A stretch of 64,000 bases of DNA from positions 1 through 64,000 of the forward strand of contig NW_027053036.1 of assembly GCF_011386835.1 (NCBI RefSeq). Direction: 5' to 3'. A program made the position numbers and the translations under genes. Under the pieces are notes generated by a model. That model had not been told where the DNA came from and made no database searches. It was given only the letters and a program-made list of their open reading frames with translations. This DNA is from Chrysemys picta bellii (Eukaryota > Chordata > Testudines > Emydidae). Shown piece by piece: positions 1 to 12,596 of the stretch; positions within the stretch are counted from its first letter, which is position 1, and every line of letters starts with the position of its first letter.

Positions 1-1067
1 TCGCGGTGCAGCGCTCCCTGGCAGGGAAAACCCGGGCCTAGAATAGTGATTCAGCAAGATCCTCGGTAGGAGTCCAATCTACCGAGCACTGATGTCGATG
101 GGTCTGTCCTCTGACTCCAGTGGGCTTTGGGTCGAGCCCCATAATTCTGTCTCCAAGGACTCTCCCCGCTGTTCCCCTAGCATCAAAGTCTGCTCCGCAG
201 GGTCAGTGCATTTACACAGGATGGCCCTGAGAGCAGCCTCTGAACCCAGGTGTCTGTTCACCCCCTTTGTCAGTTGCCCGTGGGATGCTTTGGCATCAGC
301 TCCTGCCAGGCTGGCAGAAGAACGCCCCCTGCTCTGGGTGCTCAGGGCCATTTAGCTGCTGCAGCTGCTCCATCCCCCCTGTGTCAGGGCCTCCCCTCCG
401 GCAGCTGGAGGGGGGCGTTTGGATGATGTGCCCCCAGAGGCTGGGGCAGCAGAACAGAAGGAGGGAGGTGGGAGGGGACACACTGAAAGGGATGGGAGGG
501 GCCAAAGGAGCCAGAGCACTGGGGAGTGGGTGTGGGGAGGCTGTGCAGACCCCTGGAGAGGAGGGCAAGGGGTTTGGTGCGAGGTGGGGAAGAGCAGGGA
601 GCCAGCGCAGGTGCTGCAGGAGGGGCAAGGGAAGGTCTGGCAGGAGCGGGAGATGAGAGGACAAGGCTCCAGGATGGAGTGAGAGCGGCGGGATGCAGAG
701 CAGAGGAGTCCAAGGTGACCCCAAGCTCCTGGGCCTGAGGTCAATGGAGGGCGGGGGATGGGAGAAGGGGCTGGGATTAGGCGCATGCCCTTGAGATGGA
801 GACTGGACGTTAGTTCATTCGTTACCCGGGTCCCCACTCGGGAGCAAGGTTTCCTGACTTTGCTGACCAGATTTCCCCGTCCCTGCTGAGCTTTCCTCAG
901 CCCCTGGTGATGGGCCCCACGGCTCCTCCTGCTCTCATTGTCCCCAGTCTCTCTGCACTGGGCTTTGCCTCCCCCAGTTCTAACCCATTGCTAGGGCAAT
1001 GCCAGGGGGACACGCTGCGCTAGGCCTGCAGGGGCGAGTGACTCCCTTTGCGCCCTCTCTCCATCAG
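1..1067. other. Left-edge intron or upstream sequence, no gene seen
   Basis: No exon with plausible borders and MROH-like coding was found here. The short ORFs on both strands lack family resemblance. Probably intron of the MROH gene. Confidence 0.5.
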
Positions 1068-1197
1068 GAAGCGGAGAAGTTCAGAGTCCTGGGCCAGCTG
1101 GTGGGGTGTGTCACTCTGTGCCATCCGGAGCAGGAGATCTGCCGATCGTCTATGGAGGCATTTTACCACCTCTACTCCTTCATGCTGCAGCTAAAAT
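1068..1197 (+). CDS. MROH exon 1 of window
   Basis: Acceptor ..catcag at 1066-1067, donor GTAAGAG at 1198. It reads [14 protein letters not shown].. to ..FMLQLK and leaves one base (phase 1), completed by CT of the next exon to a Ser codon. It is the most upstream exon I can see; it enters in phase 0, so earlier exons are outside the window. Confidence 0.8.
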
Positions 1198-4100
1198 GTA
1201 AGAGCCCTGGAGACCCTTGTCCTTCCTAAATACACTGACATGGGGTTTCCAAACACGGAAAACATATTTCTTGAACACTTCTGCCTTTTCTGCAACCTTT
1301 TAAACAGTCTCCATCTAGTAATGAGCCTACACCACTGCTAAGATTTCTTTTGTTCCTAAATCACTTTTTTAAAAAAACCTCCTTATTATCCTTAGTCCTG
1401 CAAGCCATGGAGTTTCCCCTGATGTCTTTAGCTTCCCCTATCTATATTCTACTCTTCATAACTCACATAAGAATGGACATACTGACTCAGACCAATGGTT
1501 AATCTAGCCCAGTATTGTGTCTTCTGATAGTGGCCAGTGCCTCATGCTTCAGAGGGAATGAACTGAACAGGGAAATTTTGAGTGATCCATCCCCTGACAT
1601 CTAGTCCCAGGTTCTGGTAGTCAGAGGTTTAGGGACATGCAGAGTATGGGTTTGCATGCCCTGATTATCTTGAACCCAATTATACTTTTAGCCTTCACAA
1701 CATCCCACGGCAACAATTTCCACAGGTTGCCTGTGCATTGTGTGCAGAGATACCTTCTTTTGTTTGTTTTTAGCTTGCTGCCTATTCATTTCATAAAGTG
1801 ACCCGTAGTTCTCGTGTTATGTGCAGGGGTAAATAACACTTTCCTATTCACTTTCTTCACACCAGTCATGATTTTATAGACCTCTCTCATATCCCCCGTT
1901 AGTCATCTCTTATCTAAACTAAATGGTCCCAGGTCTATACTACAGACCTATATTGTTATAACGACATTGCTCAGGGGTGTGAAAAATCCACACCCCTGTC
2001 GCAGGAGCACCTCTCCCACTGACCTAGCTAGCGCCTCTCCGGGAGGTGGATTAAGAGCTTGTTGGCATAGGAGCATCTTCACTTAAATGCTACAGCGCCA
2101 GTGCAGCTACGGCGTGTGCTGTACCCAACCAAAAGAGTGAGAACTCTGTTATTCTCCGACAGGCGATACACTGTTTGAAGTGTAGACTTGCCCCCAGTCT
2201 TTTTCATCCTTCCTGATATGGAAGCTGTTCCATCCCCCTAATCATTTTTGTCGCCCTTCTCTGCACCTTTTACAGTTCTGGTATATCTGTTTTGAGATGG
2301 GGCGACCAGAACTGCACGCAGTATTCAAGGTGTGGGCGCACCATGGATTTATATAGAGACATTATGATATTTTCTGTTTTATTATCTATCCCTTTCCTAA
2401 TGGTTCCCAACATTCTGTTTGCTTTTTTAACTGCCACTGCACGTTGAGTGGATGTTTTCAGAGAACTATTTACGATGACTCCAAAATCTCTTTCTTGAAT
2501 GGTAATTTAAACCCCATAATTTTGTATATATAATTGGGATTATGATTTCCAATGTGCATTACTTTGCATTTATCAACATTGAATTTCATCTGCCATTTTG
2601 TTGCCCAGTCCCCCAGTTTTGTGAACTCCCTTTGTAGCTCTTCGCAGTCTGCTTTGGATTTAACTATCTTGAGTCATTTTGTATCATCTCCAAATTTTGC
2701 CACCTCACTGGTTACCCCTTTTTCTGGATCATTTATGAATATGTTGAACTACACCGGTCTCAACACAGATCCTTGGGGGGGACCCTGCTATTTACCTCTC
2801 TCCACTGCGAAAACTGACCATTTATTCCTGTCCTTTGCTTCCTATCTTTTAACCACTGACCCATGAGAGAACCTTCCCTCTTATCCCATGACAGCTTCCT
2901 TTGGTTAAGAGCCTTTGGTGAGGGACCCTGTTAAAGGAGTCCAAGGACACTATATCCACTGGATCACCCTTCTCCACATTCTTGTTGACCCCTTCAAAGA
3001 ATTCTAGTAGATTGGTGAAGCATGATTTCCTTTTACAAAAGCCATGTTGACTCTGCCCCAACAAATTGTGTTCACTGACGTGTCTGATAATTCTGTTCTT
3101 TCCTATAGTTTCAACAATTTGCCTGGTACTGAAGTCAGGCTTACCAGGGATCACATCTGGAGACTTTTTTAAAATTCACTGTCACGTTAGCTATCTCATA
3201 CAGAGGCTGATTTAAACGCTAGGTTACATACCACAGGGCACATAAGTCTGTCTGGATGTCTCGTGAGAGCTGCAACCTTTGCAACAGGCAGGCAATTTAC
3301 CATGTGGTTCTCCCAGCCATCACAAACCAAACTGCTTATATGTCTATTGATTGAATCCCCCATTATTATTACCAGGCTTTTCTTTGTAACTGGGGTTCCT
3401 ACCTCAATTTGAGAGGACATCATGACTTCATCTGGAAGGTGGGTCCCAACTATGGGATCGTCTCCCTCTGCTCTAGCTCGATGTTCTCCTTCCCCGAAAC
3501 TTTCACCCTCCTCAGCAGCACAGAGGCTGTCAGACTGGGGGTGGGACCACTCTACTGTGTCCCTAAAAGTCTCCTCTATGTACCTCGCTGTCTCCCTTGG
3601 CTCCACCAGTTCAGCCCCTCTGGCCTCCTGGTCTCCGAGGGCCAGTAGCTCCTTGGGCCAAATGCCCACATATGCTACCTGCCCATAGGGCTGGTAATCA
3701 TACATGCTGCATTCAGTGCAATCAACTGGCGAGCCCCATGCTGCTGCTGCCCTTCTGCCTGGTTTATTTTTACTCTTCCAGGGGGGTTAGTTTGTTTAGT
3801 TTTGGTTTTGGGGCGGGGGTTATTGGCCTGAGTTTACAGTATGATTGTTAGATGTACTTGTCTCTCACACACCCTCTCTAAACTTTCTTGCAAAACTCCC
3901 GTTTGCTAACCGAACATCTGATTTATATTGCCTGCTGTCTGTTTCCCCTCCCTGATTCAGCCTCAATGATGGTGGCTGTCAAGGCTGCTTCCCCACTCTG
4001 AACTTTAGGGTACAAATGTGGGGGCCTGCAGGAAAACTTCTAAGCTTAACTACCAGCTTAGGTCTGGTCCGCTGCCACCATCCCAAAGCTAATTCCCTTC

Positions 4101-7100
4101 CCTGGATAGCCTTGAGAGACCTTCACCAATTCCCTGGTGAATACAGATCTAAACCCCTTGGATCTTAAAACAAGGAGAAATTAACCATTCCCCTCCTTCC
4201 TCCCACCAACTCCTGGTGGATCAAGATCCAAACCCCTTGGATCTTAAAACAAGGAAAAATCAATCAGGTTCTTAAAAAGAAGGCTTTTAATTAAAGAAAA
4301 AAGGTCAAAATCATCTCTGTAAAATCAGTATGGAAAATAACTTTACAGGGTAATCAAACTTAAAGAGCTCAGAGGACCTCCCTCTAGCCTCAGGTTCAAA
4401 GCATAGCAACAAAGATAAACACTCTAGTAAAAGGTACATTTACAAGTTGAGAAAACAAAGGAAAACTAAGACGCCTTGCCTGGCTTTTTACTTACAAGTT
4501 TGAAATATGAGAGACTTGTTTAGAAAGATGGGGAGAACCTGGATTGATGTCTGGTCCCTCTCAGTCCCAAGAGTGAACGAACTCCCAAACAAAGAGCACA
4601 AACAAAAGCCTTCCCCCCCGCCAAGATTTGAAAGTATCTTGTCCCCTTATTGGTCCTTTGGGTCAGATGCCAGCCAGGTTACCTGAGCTTCTTAACCCTT
4701 TACAGGGAAAAGGATTTTGGGGGCTCTGGCCAGGAGGGATTTTATAGTACTGTACACAGGACAGCTGTTACACCCTTCCCTTTATAGCTATGACACTGGC
4801 GAACAGTGAAGAGTATCGGCAGCTCCTCGAGGACAGGCAAACCCTGTACGGCTCCTGGGACACCTTGTTCACCAACACCAGCGATATCACATGGGTAAGT
4901 ACAGTCAGTGCTTCATGGGATTGTTGTGCGCAGAGTTATCAGGAGTTAGAAATTAACACCCTAGGAGTCGGGGGAAGGGACAGACCCAGGCGTGTGACTG
5001 AGCCCATTCATCTGGGCCAGAGCCCTGCCTATGGCCCACTCCACCTCATAGAATCATAGACCTCAGGAGATCATCTAATCCAACGCCCTGCTCAAAGCAG
5101 GACCAACCCCAACTAAATCATCACAGCCAGGTCTTTGTCAAGCCAGGCCTTAAAAACCTCTAACGATGGAGATTCCACCACTTCCCCAGATAACCCATTC
5201 CAGTGCTTCACCCCCCTCCTAGTGAAATCGTTTTTCCTAATATCCAACCTAGACCTTCCCCACTGCAACTTGAGACCATTGCTCCTTGTTCTCTCATCTG
5301 CCACCACTGAGAACAGCCTAGCTCCATCCTCTTTGGAACCCCCCACCCCCTGCAGGTAGTTGAAGGCTGCTGTCAAATGCCCCCTCACTCTTCTCTTCTG
5401 CAGACTAAATAAGCCCAGTTCCCTCAGTCTCTCCTCATAAGTCATGTGCCCCAGGCCCCTAATCATTTTCGTTGCCCTCTGCTGGACTCTCTCCGATTTG
5501 TCCACATCCTTTCTCTTGTGGGGGGCCCAAAACTGGATGCAATACTCCGGATGTGAACTCACCAGTGCCGAATAGAGGGGAATAATCACTTCCCTCAATC
5601 TGCTGGCAATGCTTCTACTAATGCAGCCCAATATGCCTCCCTACATGCCACATCCCAAGATGCACTGGGGCTCATCCAAACCTGATCCCAGCTCCTTGTC
5701 AGGCGTGGTGGGAGCTTCCCCAGAGATTAATGCAACAAAAGGCATCATTGCATCTGTGCACCAGCGCCAGCCCCTGCTGAGAACTAGAGAGTGTATCCGT
5801 GCTGTGCAGTATTGTGCCCCCGTGCACTGCCCGGCTGGCCTCTGCCATGCACGGCAGTTCCTGATTGCTGACTGGATACTGTGCTGCCCAGGTGCAGTAA
5901 CCCAGCCCTGTCCCGGCAGAGTGGGGTTTGCCTGCACTCCTGGCTGGGCCAGTCCTGGCTGCTCGGCCACTGACTGGAACCGCGCTGGGCAGCAAAAGTG
6001 GTTTCACTGGCGGGTTTGTTTCAGATGTTTGGGAAGTACCTCAACGGATCCGAGCGCATGGACTTCCTCTGCACTGCTATTGATAGCATGAGAGACACCA
6101 GCATCCATGACTCGGTGGTGGCCAGGCACATGCTGCATGAGATCCTGATGGTCCCCGGCCCAAGGTTGGAGAGGGTAAGAGCTGCAGTGAGAACACCCTG
6201 CTGGGGGAGCCCATCAATGGGAGACTCTAGGTGTTATTGGGGGGCAGGTCTCTGGCTTGTGCAATGCGGGGGGGAGAGGGGGTCAGTCTAGGTCAGGGAT
6301 CTCAAACACGCGGCGCATGGGCCACATGCGGCTCGCGAGGTAATTTTCTGCAGCCCGCGAGCCCCTCGCAGCCCCCGCTCCTGCCCTCCCCCAGCGTTTA
6401 CCTAGAGCGGCTCCGGCCCGACACGCACCGGGGCAGGGCAGACTCCCTGCCTGCCTGCCCTGCCCCCGCGCCGTGCCGGGAAGCGGCCGGAACATGGGGA
6501 AGAGGGGGCACATTGCTGTGTGTGTTGATGTTGCTTCAGGCACCGCCTCCAGCAGCTCCCATTGGCCGCATTTCCCCATTCCCGGCCAATAGGAGATGCT
6601 GGGGGCGGTGCCTGAAGCAACAGCAATACATAGATCCCAGAGCAGCGCGGGGGCGGGGCAGGGCAGCCAGAGCCTTACCTGTTGCTTGCTCAGCCCCTGC
6701 ACCAGAGGGCCTGAGGCTTGATCTAACTGCTGTCTGCTCAGCCCCTGCACCAGAGGGTCTGAGCCCTGAATTCACTGTTGTCGGCTCCGCCCCTGCACCA
6801 GAGGGCCTGAGCCTGGAACTGACTGCTGTCGGCTCAGTCCCTGCACCAGAGGGCCTGAGCCCTGAATTAACTGTTGACGGCTCAGCCCCTGCACCGGGGG
6901 CCTGAGCCCCGAACTCCCGGTTGTCTGCTCAGCCCCTGCCTGAGGTAGGGTGACCAGATCACCCAAGACAAATATCGGGACGCGGGGGGAGGGGGGGGGG
7001 TGACGCGGGGCGGGGGGCGGGGCCAAAAAAAAAAAAAAAACCACCCTTCCTTCGCAAGCGCTGGAGGGAGGCCCGGGAGACTCAGGGGAAGCGCGGGGCC

Positions 7101-10100
7101 GGGGTGAGTAACAGTCCGGCCTGGCCCCGAGCAGGCAGGACTCAGTTGGGTGGTAGGGCGAGGAGAGGGGCGGCCCGCGGGGCCAGGCGGCGGCTGTTCT
7201 CACCCCCGGCCAGCGGGACTCGGGAGCTGCCGCTGCTGCAACTCCCACTGCCGCGGGGGCAGGAAGCGGCCATGGCGCTCGGCGGCTGCAGCTCTGGCGC
7301 CCCCGAACCCCCCGAGCCGGGGCCTGCTGCGGGGACCCAGCAGCGCGCACGCTGCGCCCAGCCCAGCCCCTGGCCAGTCGCGTCTGGGCTGCTGCCCAGC
7401 TGGTGCTATCGTGCGGCGGCCCCGGAGTGGGGGCAGCAGGCCCCAGCCCCCGCGTCCCGCAGGGGAACGAACGGGGCTGGGCTGCTGATGCCTCCGCCCC
7501 GGGGCCGCCGCGGGATAGCACCAGCTGGGCAGCAGCCCAGACGCAACTGGCCAGGGGCTGGGCTGGGCCCAGCGTGCGCGCTGCTGGGTCCCCGCAGCAG
7601 GCCCCGGCTCGGGGGGTTCGGGGGCGCCAGAGCTGCAGCCGCCGAGCGCCATGGCCGCTTCCTGCCCCCGCGGCAGTGGGAGCTGCAGCAGCGGCTGCTC
7701 CCGAGTCCCGCTGCCCGGGGGGGACAACAACAGCCGCCGCCTGGCCCCGCGGGTCGCCCCCCTCCTCTCCCAACCACCCGACTGAGTCCTGCCTGCTCGG
7801 GGCCAGGCCGGACTGTTACTCACCCCGGCCCCGCGCTTCCCCTGCGTCTCCCGGGCCTCCCTCCAGCGCTTGTGGAGGGAGGGGGAATGGTGAGCCCGGG
7901 GAAGAGGCGGGGATTCGGGGAGGGAGCCAATCGGGGGAGGAGGGGGCGGAGTCGGGACGGGAGGGGGATGCGAGCACTTCCAGGCTCCGGGGCATTTCCT
8001 TGTTTGTCCAGTGTCCCGACCGCATGTCGGTCGGGACGCGGGACAAACAAGGAAATATCGGGACAGTCCCGATAAAATCGGGACATCTGGTCACCCTAGT
8101 CGCACCCCACACCCCTCCTGCACCCCAACCCCCTTCCCTGAGCCGCCTGACACACCTTGCACCCCTCCTGTACCCCAATCCACTGCCCTGAGCCCCCTGC
8201 TGCACCCCTCTTGCACCCCAATCCCCTGCCCTGACCCCCTGCCACACCCCACACCCCTCCTGCACCCCCTGGGGGCAGGGAGGGGGCGGAGTTGGGGTGG
8301 GGATTTCGGGGAAGGGGTTGGAATGGGGGCAGGGAAGGGGTGGGAAGAGGCGGGGCAGGGGTGGGGCCTCATGGAAGGGGTGGAGTGGGGGTGGGGCCGA
8401 GGGCGGCGGAGGGGAGGTGTCAGTAATGCGGCCCTCGGGCCAATGTACTAGTCCTCATGTGGCCCTTGTGGTCATTTGAGTTTGAGACCCCTGGTCTAGG
8501 TGATCACCATGGCCGCTTGTGGCCTTGCAGTCTGTGAATCGATAGGCTGGGAACTGGTCCTATGCTCTAGGTCTGGGGCTGGCAAAGAGGATCTGGGAGG
8601 GCAGATGGCTTTCAGGTGCAGCAGGTCCCTGGCACCCCAGATCAATAGCAGTGCGAGGAAGCCGAGGCCCCCATCTCCTCATTTCCCTTCCAGGTGTCGG
8701 AAGCTGTGATGAGCATTTACAAGAACCTGGACTCCATCAGCGAGCCGCTGTCCCGGAAGGAGGTGTTGAGAACCCTTCTCGTGCTGGGCAACCAGTACAG
8801 TGAGGAGGTGGTCAGAACCCTGCTGGGCTGCTCGCTGTCATGTGACAGGTACGGGGCTGGGGCTGTCATCGCTTGCGCTCCGGGTCCCCCGGACTGGTCC
8901 CGCTGCCAGGGACAGGGGAGTGCAGAACCTTCCAGAGATCTCCTTCTCCCTGCAGAGCTGCTGCTTCTCCTGGAGGGTTTTGCAGGCTGGCTTGCCCTGG
9001 AGACAGGCCAGCCTGCAAAACCCTGTATGGCATCCCTCAGCCTCCCCTGGGGCTGACACTCAGACCCAGTCCCCAGGCAGCCTGCACCAGCAGCAGCGGG
9101 AGGGCAACAAAGAGCTGGCTGGTGCAAGGAGACCCAGCAGGGTGCCGGTGCCGGGGGGGGGCGTGGTGCAGGAGGCTGGCGGGGCTCTGACCAAGTGCCG
9201 TTGGCTCTCTCCCTTTGTAGCGTTGCTGCGGAGATGTGGCGGATGCTGACATCCCACTGCCACACCACAGGAAAGGTCCTAAAGGAGCTGCTCAACACGC
9301 TGCAGGAGCAGCCGCTGCACCACCATCATGTCTCTCAGAGAGAGGCCCCCTTGGCTGTAAGTATCAGCCCCTGCAGCAAGGGAAGGAGCGCCGTGTGTCC
9401 CCATCACTGCCTGAGGGTGTCTCTCAGTCTCCCACTGGGTATAGTCATTGGGCCGAAGAGAGAGAGCGTGACTCTAGCCAGTGCTATAGTCGAGCCGGAA
9501 CACGCCGAAACGCTCTCCTGGTGCTATTCAGCAGCACTCCTAGAACCACAGGGTGAGAAGGGATCGCAGGGTCAGCTCGTCCAGCCCCCTGCCATGAGGC
9601 AGGACTTGTTGTGTCTAACCCACCCCAGACAGATGGCTCCAGCCTCCTTCTGAAAACCTCCAGCGAAGGAGTTTCCACAAGCTCCCTAGGCGTCTGTCCC
9701 ATCGTCCTACTCTTCTTACCGTTAGGAAGCTTTTCCTGAGGTTTAATCTACATCTGCTGTGCTGTAGTTTGACCCCATCGCCTCTTGTCCTGCCCTCTGT
9801 GGAAAGAGAGAACAACTTTTCTCCATCTTTTTTTTATGGCAGCCTTCCAAGTATCTGAAGACCGTTATCAAGTCCCCCCTTAATCTCCTCTTTTCCAAAC
9901 TAAACATAGCCAGTTCCTTCAGCCTTTGCTCGTATGGCTTGTGTTCCATCCCTCTGATCATCTTTGTTACTCGCCTCTGGATCCATTATAGTTTCTCCAC
10001 ATCCTTTCTAGACATTGGTGACCAAAACTGGACACTGTCCTCCAGCTGAGGCCTAACCAGTGCTGAATAGAGCGGTACTATCGCCTCCCATAACTTGCAT

Positions 10101-12539
10101 GCTATACCTCTGTTAATGCAACCTAAAATTGCATTTGCTTTTTTTGCAACAGCATCGCATTGCTGACTCATGCTGAGGTTGTGATCGACCACAGCTCCCA
10201 GATCCTTCTCAGAAGTGCCACGGCCAAGCTGGTTATCCCCCATTCTGTATCTGTGCATTTGATTTTTCTTCTCTAAATGTAGCACCTCACATTTGTCTTT
10301 GGTGAATTTCATTTTGTTGTCTATAGCCCGGTCCTCCAATTTACCATGATCCCTCGTAATTTTAGCTCTTTCCTCTAAAGTATTGGTGACTCCTCCTAGC
10401 TTTGTGTCATCTGCAAACTTGACCAGTTTGCTCTCTCTATCTACATCCAGGTCATTAATAAAGATGTGAAACAACACCAGACAACAATATTGTAATCGAG
10501 CCAGAACACACATAGTAGGCAAGCTAAATGACATGATTCACATCTCCGGCACAACTGTCTGTTACAGCCAGCAGTCCTCTGATGCAGTGAAAAGAGCATT
10601 AGGAAATTCTTCTCTTCCTAACTACTTCTTTGAGAAGGCTAAAGGTGCTGACGAAGACAGTAGCAGCCGTGCATCGACTGCAGACACAAACACAAAAACA
10701 GAGCTCTTCCTGTAATGGAGTTCACTGAGGTGGCTATTGCAGTGAGAACGAACTGTGAAGATTACCCTTCAACAGCCAAAGACCAGCTGGCATGAATTCT
10801 GGTTAGTGGATGCTGAAGAAGAGGGATTATCCTTGGTTGTCCTGCCATGATGGTAAGCTTGGATGCCTTAACGGTAGCAAAGTTTCATCAGGGTCTCTCC
10901 ATAGCAGTAGGGTGGTGGTAGTTTTCTGTTTCTCCTTATGGACCTAGCTGAGAGTCCAGATTAACATCTCTGCCAATGAAGATAAAGGAACACAAAGATT
11001 CAACTACAGGTAGCTTTACAGCTTTCAACAGAAGCAGAAACCTCAACTTTTGAAGATGAAGTGGTTAACATGACAAAATCAGAACTTGACACAACTGTGC
11101 AGGTAAAGCGAATGGCATATTACATTGCTAAACATGGCAGACCCTACTCTGATCATCCCGATTTAACTGAATTCCACATACTGCATGGTGTAGATATTGG
11201 TATCGGTCTGTCACAATTCAGTGCTACAGACATGCTAGACTCTATCTCATCTGCAATGCACCGAAAGCCTTGCAAATGACGAATGTGCGCTCAGATGCCA
11301 GAGAGTGATGGTAAGATTGCCATGTCTGTTGATGAATCAACTACTCTGAGCAATGAATCAACAGTTAGAATCTATTTAAAATGTGACACTTTGAAGGATG
11401 ATTATCCTCACTTCATGTTTCTTGATCTGATTGCACTTCCACGTCAGACGGCTTCAGGCACTGTAGATTGTGAGCTGAAATGCCTCAATCAATCGAATTC
11501 TGATTACAATTACTCTTGTAGTATTTGCGAGTGGTGGTGCTAGTGTTATGCTTCGGAAGAACTCTGGCGTAGCGAGCTGTATTGTGAAGAAGTACCCAAA
11601 TGTTCTAGCGAGGTAGTGTGTGAATCACAGGTTGGATTTGGCAGCTGCTGAAACGTTAAGTGAAGTAAGAGCTGTAAATCACTTGGAATTCTTTGACAAA
11701 CTGTATACGCTTTACTGCCCGTCACCTGAAACCAAGAAAGAACAAGAAGAAGGTGTGAGTATCAGCAGAGGGAAAATTACTTTTTTGTAGTGACCCATTA
11801 TTCTTAGATAAAGTGAAAAGGAGGTAGGGCAGCTGTGCAACCGATTTGGTCTACCAGTGACAGGAATAGTCAATGCCTAGCGTGGCTTTCTTGACTATAC
11901 TGGTCAGAAGTGCCAGCTCAGCTGAAACCTCTGTTCAGCTCCACGCGTGTGATTTCATGCAGCACGGCTGAGTGTGAGCGTGGATTTAGCCACATGACTA
12001 TGATTGTGAATGGCAAATGTAGCAAGCGGCTTATTCCGCATATGTCATTGCTCATGTTTAGCAAGCTACGTGGCCCTTCATTTTCCATGTGGCATCCTCT
12101 CAGCTGTGCCAGAACTTGGCTCAGACATCCTTGTTCTCCCTCTGATTCACAGACACATAAATTACAAGATGGAGAAAGACACTTTGTGGAAAGACTTGTA
12201 GAAATTAGATAAATGCATTACAGCAGGCCTTTGCTACTACAGCCCCTGTTATGCCTTGATGTATTTTGTGTTACTTGTGTAACCTACTAGCTAGTTTCAA
12301 TTGAAAATAAACTTTTATTATTTCCGCCTGCTAGAGTAATGTCTATAGTGCAGCAGCATGATTTATTTTGTATTTTCATTAGCCTGTAGGCTAAAGTAAA
12401 AAGAAAACGTGCTACGCATTCATTGGGTTTTTATCACTGTACTGTCTAGATTTATATCTTTTACATAGTGTGCTGTGTACACATTAATGGCATTTCAGCA
12501 CAATGATTTCAACAGTTAAAATGAATTGAATAGCTACTA

Positions 12540-12596
<57 letters not shown>

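Larger units (their letters stand above)
6294..8493. mobile_element. hAT-type non-autonomous element, 2.2 kb, composite
   Basis: Terminal inverted repeats cagggatctcaaac (6294) and gtttgagacccctg (ending 8493) are bounded by a perfect 8-bp target duplication GTCTAGGT at 6286-6293 and 8494-8501. No transposase ORF. It contains a ~50-bp minisatellite, a second nested hAT element with a long palindrome, and a C-rich tandem block. Confidence 0.88.

Noticed and set aside
7104..8075. Long Pro/Ala/Arg-rich ORFs on both strands around the palindrome
   Set aside because: GC-rich foldback DNA lacks stops by composition and the two strands mirror each other; not genes.
9490..10530. Similar flanks (gagccggaacac / gagccagaacac) around the CR1 at 9541-10480 as target duplication
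   Set aside because: The match is long but imperfect and not at the CR1 ends; could be chance or an older repeat.
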